A stretch of 7,053 nucleotides of DNA from Bacteroidota bacterium (GTDB lineage Bacteria > Bacteroidota > Bacteroidia > 2-12-FULL-35-15). Below, in pieces: positions 1 to 5,298 of this stretch. Location of the stretch: contig JAHEYA010000124.1 in the NCBI GenBank assembly GCA_023251855.1, positions 1 through 7,053 on the forward strand, given 5' to 3'. The notes under the pieces were generated by a model that did not search any database, was not told the DNA's origin, and saw only the letters and a program-made list of their open reading frames with translations. The position numbers were made by a program, and so were the translations under genes. The stretch's first letter is position 1. Each line of letters starts with the position of its first letter.

Positions 1-782
1 AAATCAGGATGTGAAAAAACAACATCAGCAGCATCCGGTCCGGAAGGATAAATTAAATTGATAACACCATCCGGTATTCCGGCTTTCATAAATATTTCCA
101 TCAGCACATTTGCTGCATATACTTGTGTATTAGATGGTTTCCAAACTACTACATTTCCCATCATGGCACAGGAAGTAGGTAAATTACCTGCAATGGCGGT
201 AAAGTTAAATGGAGTTAATGCATAGATAAAACCTTCTAATGGTCGCTGTTCCACACGGTTCCAAACACCAAAACCGGTGCCTGCAACAGGAGGTTGTTGT
301 TTATAAATTTCTGTCATGTACAACACATTGAAACGCAAGAAATCAATCAACTCGCAAGCAGAATCAATTTCCGCCTGAAACGCATTTTTTGATTGTCCCA
401 ACATAGTTGCTGCATTCAATTTTGCACGGTAAGGACCGGCAATTAGCTCGGCAGCTTTTAAGAAAATACTTGCGCGATGTTCCCAAGCCAATGCTTCCCA
501 TTTTGGTTTGGCTGCCAAAGCTGCATCAATAGCTTGTTTTACATGGTCTTTAGTACTTTTATGAAAATGACCTAAGGTATGTTTGTGATCATGAGGAGGA
601 GCAAGGCGAATTTTATCAGTACTGCGCACTTCCTTACCACCAATATACATAGGGATATCCAGTTCTTTGGAACGTAATTCTTTTAACATCGCTTTAATTG
701 CGATTCGTTCCGGGCTAGCCGGAGCATAGCTTTTTACAGGTTCATTTACCGGAACAGGTACTGTATAAAATCCTTTTGACAT
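1..782 (-). CDS. pruA: L-glutamate gamma-semialdehyde (1-pyrroline-5-carboxylate) dehydrogenase, N-terminal 260 residues, 3' end outside window
   Basis: This enzyme oxidises glutamate semialdehyde, the open form of 1-pyrroline-5-carboxylate, to glutamate with NAD+, the second step of proline catabolism in the cytoplasm. The reading frame opens with an ATG at 782-780 and stays open to the window edge, giving 260 codons of an expected roughly 540. The translation shows the N-terminal arm typical of stand-alone PruA, the RPLEGFIYALTPFNFTAIAGN block at about residues 180-200 with the conserved Asn of PFNF (about 193), and the cofactor-binding VVVWKPSNTQ block (about 211-220). The catalytic Cys and Glu lie further on and are not visible. 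It is a separate PruA, not a PutA fusion, which fits Bacteroidetes. The start is well supported because homology begins within the first tens of residues. A heptamer tandem array lies 48 bp upstream of the start, inside the expected leader or promoter region. Confidence 0.95.
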   Translation of the reverse strand, partial: MSKGFYTVPVPVNEPVKSYAPASPERIAIKAMLKELRSKELDIPMYIGGKEVRSTDKIRLAPPHDHKHTLGHFHKSTKDHVKQAIDAALAAKPKWEALAWEHRASIFLKAAELIAGPYRAKLNAATMLGQSKNAFQAEIDSACELIDFLRFNVLYMTEIYKQQPPVAGTGFGVWNRVEQRPLEGFIYALTPFNFTAIAGNLPTSCAMMGNVVVWKPSNTQVYAANVLMEIFMKAGIPDGVINLIYPSGPDAADVVFSHPD

Positions 783-830
783 AATGGAAATGTTGAATTA
801 TAAATGTTGTATGTTAAATTAAAAAATGTT

Positions 831-911
831 AAATCCTAAATCCTAAATCCTAAATCCTAAATCCTAAATCCTAAATCCTAAATCCTAAATCCTAAATCCT
901 AAATCCTAAAT
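831..911. repeat. Perfect heptanucleotide tandem array, (AAATCCT) x 11 plus partial copy
   Basis: Positions 831-907 are eleven uninterrupted identical copies of AAATCCT, followed by a partial AAAT at 908-911. On the transcribed (minus) strand the unit reads AGGATTT. The array fills about half of the 152-bp gap between the lolD stop and the pruA start. The flank on the pruA side (about 789-834) is a looser AT-rich run with repeated AAATGTT/ATGTTAAA words, which may be degenerate relatives. Such perfect copies suggest recent slippage-driven expansion. The array is intergenic, so copy-number change cannot shift a reading frame, but it could alter spacing in the pruA leader or the lolD 3' region. 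Confidence 0.97.
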
Positions 912-934
912 GGAACATAAAGGTAATAATTTGA

Positions 935-1585
935 TCAGACAATATTGCCATCCCTCATCACCAGCTTTCTATCGGCCATATTAGCAAGCTCTTCATTGTG
1001 AGTAACGATTACAAATGTTTGATTAAATTTTTCACGAAGTGTAAAAAACAATTGATGTAATTCTTTTGCTGTTGCCGAATCTAAATTCCCAGAAGGCTCA
1101 TCAGCCAATATCACAGCAGGATTATTTATTAAAGCCCTCGCAACTGCCACCCGCTGTTGTTCACCACCGGATAGTTCGCTGGGTTTATGACTCATACGTT
1201 CAGTTAATCCTAAAAAAGAAAGTAATTCTTTTGCTTTTTCTTCAGCTACTGATTTGGAAGTACCTGCTATAAATGCAGGAATACAAACGTTTTCAAGAGC
1301 AGTGAATTCAGGTAATAAATGATGAAATTGAAAAACGAAACCAATATTTTTATTTCTGAAATCAGCTAACTTTTTATCGCTTAAAGAGGAAATGTTGGTT
1401 CCGTTTATCTCTAATGTGCCACTGTTGGCCCTATCTAGAGTACCAATAATATGAAGTAATGTAGTTTTACCGGCTCCTGAAGCACCAACAATTGAAATAA
1501 TCTCCGATTTTTGAATATCAATGGAAACCCCTTTTAATACATTTAAAACTCCGTATGATTTATGAATGTTGGTTGCTTTGATCAT
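935..1585 (-). CDS. lolD: LolD-type ABC transporter ATP-binding protein
   Basis: This is the 216-residue ATPase subunit of a LolCDE/MacB-class ABC transporter. LolD powers release of lipoproteins from the inner membrane towards the outer membrane, working with LolC/E-type permeases. All nucleotide-binding motifs are present: Walker A GASGAGKTT (34-42), Q-loop region with FQFHHLLPEFTALENV (about 85-100), signature LSGGEQQR (138-145), Walker B VILADEP (158-164), D-loop SGNLD (165-169) and switch His in VTHNEE (about 196). The length matches the LolD family (about 215-230). No permease gene is adjacent, and in Bacteroidetes lolD is often separate from its permease. MacB or FtsE relatives share these motifs, so the LolD name rests on overall resemblance, especially the FQFHHLLPEF segment. 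The ATG at 1585 gives the usual N-terminus just before the first strand. Confidence 0.9.
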   Translation of the reverse strand: MIKATNIHKSYGVLNVLKGVSIDIQKSEIISIVGASGAGKTTLLHIIGTLDRANSGTLEINGTNISSLSDKKLADFRNKNIGFVFQFHHLLPEFTALENVCIPAFIAGTSKSVAEEKAKELLSFLGLTERMSHKPSELSGGEQQRVAVARALINNPAVILADEPSGNLDSATAKELHQLFFTLREKFNQTFVIVTHNEELANMADRKLVMRDGNIV

Positions 1586-1632
1586 GATTGTTGCGAGGTT
1601 AGGTATTGCCTTTGTGGCTCTTTAGCATTTTC

Positions 1633-1657
1633 AGTTGTCTCAAATTATGGGACAACT
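1633..1657. promoter_or_regulatory. 7-bp dyad upstream of lolD (possible operator)
   Basis: AGTTGTC at 1633-1639 and GACAACT at 1651-1657 form a perfect inverted repeat with an 11-bp spacer. It lies in the 174-bp gap between the LRR gene stop (1760) and the lolD start (1585), 48 bp upstream of lolD. It could be a protein-binding dyad or a weak RNA hairpin. There is no following U-run on either strand, so it is not a convincing intrinsic terminator. No clear TAnnTTTG box was found nearby. Confidence 0.3.
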
Positions 1658-1759
1658 CACTGTCTTAAGGTTCTTCCTTTTTATATTCACACAGTTGTAT
1701 GGCGTTTTGTTGTTTCATTAGGATGGCCAGTCTATGGTTTTATACTCGTTTACAGTAAG

Positions 1760-2449
1760 TTAATAATCTTTATAAAATTTGCTGAAGTCAATTTTGTCAA
1801 TTTTTGAAGTTATTCGTTCCATTTCCTTTTTTGCTGTTGATCCACAATTTAATTCAGTATTTGGATGAAGAGATTGAAATCTGTTTTCTTCCGCTTTAGA
1901 AATTCCATAACCTACTAATCTTTTTAATTTCATTAGTTTGTCTATAGGTTGAAGGTTAGTAATACTGTCACTAATAGCAAGTTCTTCCAGTTCCGTCAAT
2001 TTAGAGAGTGGATCCAAAGACTCAATTGCTTTTGAGGTTCTGAAAAAAAGCCGTCTTAAATTGGCTAAATTACTTATGCTGTCTAAGTTGACTACATAGT
2101 CGGAAAGAAAAAGGTCTTCAAGTTTTGGAAATAAGCTTAAAGCTTCAATATTATTAACCTTAGTGTCTGCAATATTTAAGTGAATCAAGTTCACGTTGTT
2201 TATTAATGGAGTAATACTTTGAATATTCTTTGTGCCCATTAGGTCCACTTTTTTCAGCCGAGTGAACACTTCAATTGGTTTGAGGTCATTAATATCCGTT
2301 TCAAGAACGCAATAAAGTTCATCCGAAGAAATAAGTTGTCGAAGCTGTTGGAAGGTTGGTTCAGAAGTAATGCAAAGCTTATGTTTAAATAATTTTTTCC
2401 AACTTTCGTCTATTGCTGTCCACCATTGTGTCAAATTTATTTCGTCCAT
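1760..2449 (-). CDS. Leucine-rich-repeat protein, probably cytoplasmic, function unknown
   Basis: The 229-residue product has no signal peptide or membrane segment. Residues 1-60 form a mixed N-terminal region (rich in Trp, Lys and Leu). Residues about 65-180 contain five to six leucine-rich repeats with a period of 21-23, beginning LKKVDLMG (65), LIHLNIAD (88), LEDLFLSD (110), LRRLFFRT (131), LEELAISD (154) and LKRLVGYG (175). The pattern LxxLxLxx followed by I/L-x-x-I/L-x-x-L resembles the SDS22/internalin-like class. A charged tail of about 45 residues follows, with a lone FQSLHPNTELNC segment resembling a final half-repeat. LRRs bind proteins; no partner or enzymatic domain is visible. 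The gene is flanked on both sides by non-coding sequence with inverted repeats and sits in the accessory block between lolD and aroE. The ATG at 2449 is the only reasonable start. Confidence 0.8.
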   Translation of the reverse strand: MDEINLTQWWTAIDESWKKLFKHKLCITSEPTFQQLRQLISSDELYCVLETDINDLKPIEVFTRLKKVDLMGTKNIQSITPLINNVNLIHLNIADTKVNNIEALSLFPKLEDLFLSDYVVNLDSISNLANLRRLFFRTSKAIESLDPLSKLTELEELAISDSITNLQPIDKLMKLKRLVGYGISKAEENRFQSLHPNTELNCGSTAKKEMERITSKIDKIDFSKFYKDY

Positions 2450-2566
2450 TATTTATGTCTTTAAGGTTTACCACTAACGGTGAAATAGACGCAAATCGTT
2501 TATTTGATGCCAGTATCAGTAGTTTTTTTTTAATAATTCTCCAACTTGTCCATTTTTTTAAATTGT

Positions 2567-2676
2567 ACCTAACGCCTTAGAGATTTACGAAGTTTTTAAT
2601 TGGGGGTTTCAGTTGGCTCTTGAAAATTAGCGAGGATGAACCCAATAAAAAATTTTCGTAAATCTCCTAGTTATAG
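2567..2676. repeat. Large imperfect inverted repeat, attC-like in outline
   Basis: Left arm 2580-2604 and right arm 2641-2666 are inverted copies: the 12 bases GAGATTTACGAA are identical, and the rest align with two mismatches and one single-base gap. The central loop is 36 nt. Just outside the arms are ACCTAAC (2567-2573) and GTTATAG (2670-2676). Read on the minus strand the structure ends in GTTAGGT, which fits the integron core site GTTRRRY, but the opposite box (CTATAAC) does not fit RYYYAAC. The 267-bp gap 2450-2716 holds this structure and no gene. It could equally be a palindromic MITE-like repeat or a strong RNA hairpin downstream of the 153-aa gene. Confidence 0.75.
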
Positions 2677-2716
2677 GCAGGCTTTCTCTTGGCCTGTTAT
2701 AAAAAATTCAATATTT

Positions 2717-3178
2717 TTATTTTTTAAATGGGTCATTTGCCTTTGGATATTGTTTGATAACAAGTTTTTGTAAAGATTGAAAAGCTTTCACTACTCCTAA
2801 ATTTTCATCTTCAAATTTAAATGTCCACTTCTCAAAAGCTATTTCTTCGGATGAAACAGTATTTCCACCTCCTAAATCATAAATGGGAGTATATTTTTTC
2901 TTTAACACATCTTTATAATAGAACGCAACGACATAGACTTCCTTGCTCATTCCGAAATAGAATTTATCTTCTATTTCAACATCATTCAAACTTGCAATTG
3001 GAGAATTATTATAATAAAGAAAATCATCTTTTAATTGAAACTTATGATATGTTTCATACTCACCAAATAATTTCCATTTTTTATTTATGTATTCTAAAGT
3101 TTGATCAATAGTCATACTTTGTGCACTTGCCTTTGAAAAAGTTAGTCCAAGAAAAAGAATAATAAATATTTTTTTCAT
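2717..3178 (-). CDS. Small exported protein of unknown function
   Basis: The 153-residue product starts with a clear Sec signal peptide: KK at positions 2-3, a hydrophobic core IFIILFLGLTF, and a likely signal peptidase I site after SKASAQ (about residue 20). No lipobox Cys is present, so a periplasmic or secreted protein is expected. The mature part of about 133 residues begins with a TLEYINKKW segment seen in many small Bacteroidetes exported proteins, is rich in aromatic and charged residues, includes a GGGNT turn (about 103-107), and has no Cys and no recognisable catalytic motif. The gene follows the 86-aa gene after only 7 bp, so the two are probably co-transcribed. I do not recognise a family. 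The ATG at 3178 gives a canonical signal peptide, which supports the start. Confidence 0.8.
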   Translation of the reverse strand: MKKIFIILFLGLTFSKASAQSMTIDQTLEYINKKWKLFGEYETYHKFQLKDDFLYYNNSPIASLNDVEIEDKFYFGMSKEVYVVAFYYKDVLKKKYTPIYDLGGGNTVSSEEIAFEKWTFKFEDENLGVVKAFQSLQKLVIKQYPKANDPFKK

Positions 3179-3185
3179 TTTTTTA

Positions 3186-3446
3186 CTAAGTATTATTAAA
3201 ACGTAATTTATTTATTTCTACTTCCCTTGCTTCTTCCTCAGGACTTATAAGCATATGTTTATTGTTCCCTAAATTTTGTAAGTAAATGCCCGCTGTTAAA
3301 AATTTATCTGGCACGTTTTCTATGTCGCCAAACTGTCTAACTATTTTTTCAATTACTTCTACATTCTCTCTTTTAATAGCAATATGGAGCTCGTTAGAGA
3401 TGTTTTTATAAATCTCAAATTTTGATTTGTCAACGTTGTGTTCCAT
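3186..3446 (-). CDS. Small hypothetical protein (86 aa), first gene of a two-gene unit
   Basis: An 86-residue soluble, charged protein with no signal peptide, no membrane segment and no Cys. Predicted helical segments cover about residues 8-40 (NISNELHIAIKRENVEVIEK) and the acidic stretch SPEEEAREVEINKLR near the C-terminus. No domain is recognised. Its stop lies 7 bp before the start of the exported 153-aa protein, so the two form a likely operon, with a promoter candidate at 3499-3506. The gene sits immediately downstream of the duplicated aroE 3' end, so it is either the original chromosomal neighbour of aroE or part of an inserted block. An overlapping frame on the same strand is weaker and begins inside the antitoxin gene. 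Confidence 0.65.
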   Translation of the reverse strand: MEHNVDKSKFEIYKNISNELHIAIKRENVEVIEKIVRQFGDIENVPDKFLTAGIYLQNLGNNKHMLISPEEEAREVEINKLRFNNT

Positions 3447-3498
3447 TTTATTTTGCTTTTAAATATAGTGTGGTACATTACACGCATTGCCCCAACAA

Positions 3499-3506
3499 CA
3501 AATATA
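3499..3506 (-). promoter_or_regulatory. Candidate Bacteroidetes -7 box (TATATTTG) for the 86-aa/153-aa unit
   Basis: The minus strand reads TATATTTG, an exact fit to the Bacteroidetes -7 consensus TAnnTTTG, about 52 bp upstream of the ATG at 3446. The nearest TTTG (minus strand of 3532-3535) is 25 bp further upstream, slightly longer than the usual spacing, and lies inside the duplicated aroE 3' end. If used, this promoter would be partly built from the aroE remnant. The match is short, so confidence is low. Confidence 0.35.
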
Positions 3507-3518
3507 CACAAATCAATT

Positions 3519-3583
3519 TTACGGTAAATTCCAAACCCTCCAGGCTTCTTCTGCTTGTTGGTGGAGCGTAGATAAGCCATTAA
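3519..3583 (-). pseudogene. Duplicated 3' end of aroE (last 20 codons plus stop)
   Basis: These 65 bases match the true aroE 3' end at 4413-4477 at 60 of 65 positions without gaps, an offset of exactly 894 bp. In the aroE frame this copy still reads 20 residues ending in AEEAWRVWNLP and TAA. Three of the five differences are synonymous; the other two are Met to Thr and Ile to Val. Identity stops sharply at the Asn-Gly-Leu codons. On the far side of the stop codon a weaker resemblance (a shared TATATTT word) continues for about 20 bp. No upstream aroE sequence accompanies it, so it is a terminal fragment, not a decayed full gene. Confidence 0.9.
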
Positions 3584-3602
3584 TTTGAGGTTTTCTTTTT
3601 TG

Positions 3603-3929
3603 TCAAACGAGTTTAACAAAATTGTTTTCAAGTTTTACATTAAAATTTATTTCCGCTTTTAGTGCCTTGAATACTTTTAAAATAGTATCAATTGTTGCAC
3701 TGTTAGCGCTGCTCTCGAGTTTGGAAATTTGGGCTTTCTGAACACCAACTATTTTGCCAAGTTCTTCTTGTGTCAAATGGCGTTCTTGTCGAGCAGATTT
3801 AATCATTTTCCCTAATACGTCCATGCGAAGTTCGTATTCGTATACGTCACGGTGAGTTGTTCCAACTTTGCCAATATACTTGTCCTTCATTTCGGCAAGC
3901 GAATAGGTCTTGATTTCTTTAGTTGCCAT
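3603..3929 (-). CDS. higA: HigA-like antitoxin, XRE-family helix-turn-helix protein
   Basis: The 108-residue product combines an N-terminal part (about 1-35, with KTYSLAEMKDKYIG, as in fused antitoxin N-termini) and an XRE/Cro-type HTH domain at about 40-95. The domain core is KSARQERHLTQEELGKIVG followed by the recognition helix segment QKAQISKLESS. It should bind and neutralise the toxin encoded just upstream and repress the shared promoter. Its ATG lies 4 bp after the toxin stop, so the two are tightly coupled; the toxin-first order is characteristic of higBA-type modules. The dyad at 4314-4331 is the probable operator. The family assignment is firm at the level of XRE antitoxin, while the Hig name is by resemblance and gene order. 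Confidence 0.88.
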   Translation of the reverse strand: MATKEIKTYSLAEMKDKYIGKVGTTHRDVYEYELRMDVLGKMIKSARQERHLTQEELGKIVGVQKAQISKLESSANSATIDTILKVFKALKAEINFNVKLENNFVKLV

Positions 3930-3933
3930 ATGA

Positions 3934-4275
3934 TTATTTTTTTTGTTTATTATAGAAATATTTATCTTTTAGCCTCAATGCTCTATCAATTTCATTCGCA
4001 GGGACTTTGTCAACCTTCTTTATGAAACCATGGGTTGCAATAACCAAAGTTTCTTTATTGTCAGTTTTATCCCAAAAAGCAAGAAGTCTGATTTGTAGTC
4101 CTAGGTATTTCGTCCGAAACTCCCAAACATCATTCTGAAGTTTTTTTAAGAGTTTGGGGTCATTTGTCTGCTCAGCAAGGTCAATATTGTAAAAGATTTT
4201 TTTGATGGTCTTTTGGTCAAGTTCGGCAATAAACTCATTCGCTTCTTCCATAAATCTTGTTTCAAAATATCTCAT
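3934..4275 (-). CDS. higB: HigB/RelE-superfamily toxin (Gp49-like)
   Basis: The 113-residue protein is a type II toxin of the RelE/HigB fold, expected to cut mRNA on the ribosome and to be held inactive by the adjacent antitoxin. Visible hallmarks are the KLLKKLQNDVWEFRTKY segment (42-57), the QIRLLAFWDK strand (61-70) and the ATHGFIKKVDKVPANEI block (80-96), which is typical of the Gp49/HigB family. A basic helical tail (RALRLKDKYF) follows. Length and order match the family, with no frameshift or loss of core motifs, so it is probably functional. It starts 137 bp after the aroE stop and has its own promoter. It lies between the two copies of the aroE 3' end. Confidence 0.9.
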   Translation of the reverse strand: MRYFETRFMEEANEFIAELDQKTIKKIFYNIDLAEQTNDPKLLKKLQNDVWEFRTKYLGLQIRLLAFWDKTDNKETLVIATHGFIKKVDKVPANEIDRALRLKDKYFYNKQKK

Positions 4276-4300
4276 CAGTAATTTTAATTGTTGAACGTTA

Positions 4301-4334
4301 CAAAGATAATAAAGTTTCTAAATATAGAAACAAA
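4301..4334 (-). promoter_or_regulatory. Promoter of the higBA operon
   Basis: On the minus strand a TTTG (-33 box, 4334-4331) is followed after 22 bp by TATCTTTG (4308-4301), an exact match to the Bacteroidetes -7 consensus TAnnTTTG. Transcription would begin around 4294, leaving a leader of about 18 nt before the toxin ATG at 4275. Position, spacing and the embedded dyad together make this the best promoter in the window. Confidence 0.6.
4314..4331. promoter_or_regulatory. Dyad operator in the higBA promoter
   Basis: GTTTCTAAATATAGAAAC has perfect 7-bp arms (4314-4320 and 4325-4331) around AATA. It fills the spacer between the -33 and -7 boxes of the toxin-antitoxin promoter, the ideal place for autorepression by the XRE antitoxin. 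No second copy is seen in the window. Confidence 0.6.
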
Positions 4335-4412
4335 TTTTTTCAAAATTTTACTTGGGTGTTCTTTATAATGGTCGGCTTGTACCATCATTACTCATAAATA
4401 TAGGCAATTCAT

Positions 4413-4477
4413 TTATGGTAAATTCCAAATCCTCCAGGCTTCTTCTGCTTGCTGGTGTAGCATAGATAAGCCATTAA
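4413..4477 (-). repeat. aroE-terminal copy of the 65-bp direct repeat
   Basis: This is the in-gene copy of the repeat also found at 3519-3583. It encodes the last 20 residues of AroE, including the conserved Gln-Ala of the HQQAEEAW motif that contacts shikimate, and ends in TAA. A cassette integrating here would need to keep or supply exactly this coding sequence. Confidence 0.9.
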
Positions 4478-5288
4478 CTGTTGTTGCTCCTTGTGATTTG
4501 CCGCGTTTTAAAAATTCAGTTTCGGCAGGGTTGTAAACTAAATCATATAATAAATGAGCCGGACTAATGTATTGATAAGGGATTTCAGGCGCTTCGTTTA
4601 TACTTGGGTACATTCCAACAGGACTAGTATTTACAATCAATTTAAAAGCATTAATGATGTTTTCGTTAAGCTCTTCATATAAAAATAAATTATTGTTTAT
4701 CTCTTGTTGCCTCTGCCTGCTTACAAAATAACAATCAATACCAATCTCCTTTAAAACAAATGCAACGGCTTTTGAAGCACCACCTGTACCTAATATCAAT
4801 GCTTGTTCATGTTGCATCTCCAGAAATGGTTTTATAGATTGCCTGAACCCATATACATCAGTGTTATATCCTATTAAAAGCCCCTCCTTGCCTCCCCCCC
4901 TCCTTTGTCGGGATAAACTCTGGGGAGGAGGTTTTTCCATTGAAAAAATTTCAGTATCGGCAGGTGTGTTGGAACTCCTCCCCATAGGGGAGGTTGGGAG
5001 GGGCTCCCTTCTTTTTACTTTAACACAATTCACCGCACCAACAGCTTTTGCAGTTTCATCCAAGTCGTCTAAAAAAGGGATTATGCTCTCTTTGTAGGGG
5101 ATAGTAACGTTTAATCCACGTAATGTAGTGTTATCAGCAATTAATTGAGGTAATTGGTCAATCTGTTCAATTGGGTAAAGATTGTATTCGCAATCGCTGA
5201 TATTTTCCTTCTCAAACTTTTCAGTAAAATACTTCTTTGAAAAAGAGTGGGTGAGAGGCTTACCGATAAGTCCGTAAATGGTATTCAT
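4413..5288 (-). CDS. aroE: Shikimate dehydrogenase with in-frame repeat insertion
   Basis: AroE reduces 3-dehydroshikimate to shikimate with NADPH in aromatic amino acid synthesis. Numbering from the ATG at 5288 (291 residues): shikimate-binding Ser15 and Ser17 in LTHSFS, catalytic Lys66 in NVTIPYK, GAVN (84-87), catalytic Asp144 in GYNTD, nucleotide-binding GTGGASKA (167-174), a VSR motif (189-191), and C-terminal Gln280 in HQQAEEAW. Bacteroidetes AroE proteins are usually about 245-250 residues. The excess of about 42 residues (about 93-134, Arg/Pro/Gly-rich) is encoded by a GC-rich inverted-repeat element between GAVN and GYNTD, where a surface loop is expected. All catalytic motifs survive, so it is probably active. 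A GTG at 5303 would add five residues, but that codon lies in another repeat and the family's N-terminus starts at MNTIYGLIGKP, so the ATG is preferred. Confidence 0.93.
   Translation of the reverse strand: MNTIYGLIGKPLTHSFSKKYFTEKFEKENISDCEYNLYPIEQIDQLPQLIADNTTLRGLNVTIPYKESIIPFLDDLDETAKAVGAVNCVKVKRREPLPTSPMGRSSNTPADTEIFSMEKPPPQSLSRQRRGGGKEGLLIGYNTDVYGFRQSIKPFLEMQHEQALILGTGGASKAVAFVLKEIGIDCYFVSRQRQQEINNNLFLYEELNENIINAFKLIVNTSPVGMYPSINEAPEIPYQYISPAHLLYDLVYNPAETEFLKRGKSQGATTVNGLSMLHQQAEEAWRIWNLP
4879..5005. repeat. GC-rich palindromic element inserted inside aroE
   Basis: The boundaries are a perfect 9-bp inverted repeat, AGCCCCTCC at 4879-4887 and GGAGGGGCT at 4997-5005, extending imperfectly to 19 bp (16 matching). 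Each half also holds its own hairpin: CCTCCCC/GGGGAGG at 4977-4993 with a 3-nt loop, and CCTCCCC (4891-4897) with GGGGAGG (4922-4928). The middle is AT-rich. The element is strikingly GC-rich against the AT-rich background, about 127 bp long, and has no stop codon in the aroE frame. It resembles the short REP/MITE-like repeats common in Bacteroidetes genomes and has no coding capacity of its own. Confidence 0.85.
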
Positions 5289-5298
5289 TGTTTTTAGC

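Larger units (their letters stand above)
3519..4477 (-). mobile_element. Putative toxin-antitoxin cassette bounded by aroE 3'-end direct repeats
   Basis: Two direct copies of the aroE terminus (3519-3583 and 4413-4477) enclose the promoter, toxin and antitoxin of one operon and nothing else. This is the layout left when an element integrates at the 3' end of a gene and preserves a working gene end, or when a gene block inserts with long target duplication, as described for restriction-modification genes in Helicobacter. No integrase, transposase or terminal inverted repeats are visible, so mobility is inferred only from the repeats. A stepwise recombination event could give the same picture. 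Confidence 0.5.

Noticed and set aside
831..911. Telomere-like repeat or CRISPR array
   Set aside because: TTTAGGA resembles plant telomere TTTAGGG by chance and lies between bacterial genes. There are no spacers between units, so it is not CRISPR.
1066..1272. Plus-strand open frame inside lolD
   Set aside because: It is antisense to conserved LolD motifs, with no family resemblance.
1562..1807. Plus-strand open frame across the lolD start and LRR gene end
   Set aside because: It overlaps two minus-strand genes at opposite ends, has no recognisable motif, and is Cys/Val/Phe-rich in the manner of a random frame.
2821..3111. Plus-strand open frame antisense to the exported-protein gene
   Set aside because: The opposite strand encodes a protein with a convincing signal peptide; this frame has no supporting feature.
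3359..3631. A 90-codon minus-strand frame between the antitoxin and the 86-aa gene
   Set aside because: It reads the duplicated aroE 3' end in the wrong frame and overlaps both the antitoxin end and the 86-aa gene. The aroE-frame reading of the same bases explains the sequence.
4887..5012. aroE disrupted (pseudogene) by the insertion
   Set aside because: The frame is uninterrupted, the insertion is a multiple of three overall, and all catalytic and cofactor motifs remain.
4861..5097. Plus-strand open frame across the palindromic insert in aroE
   Set aside because: It is a by-product of the stop-poor GC-rich inverted repeat; the minus strand carries continuous aroE homology on both sides.
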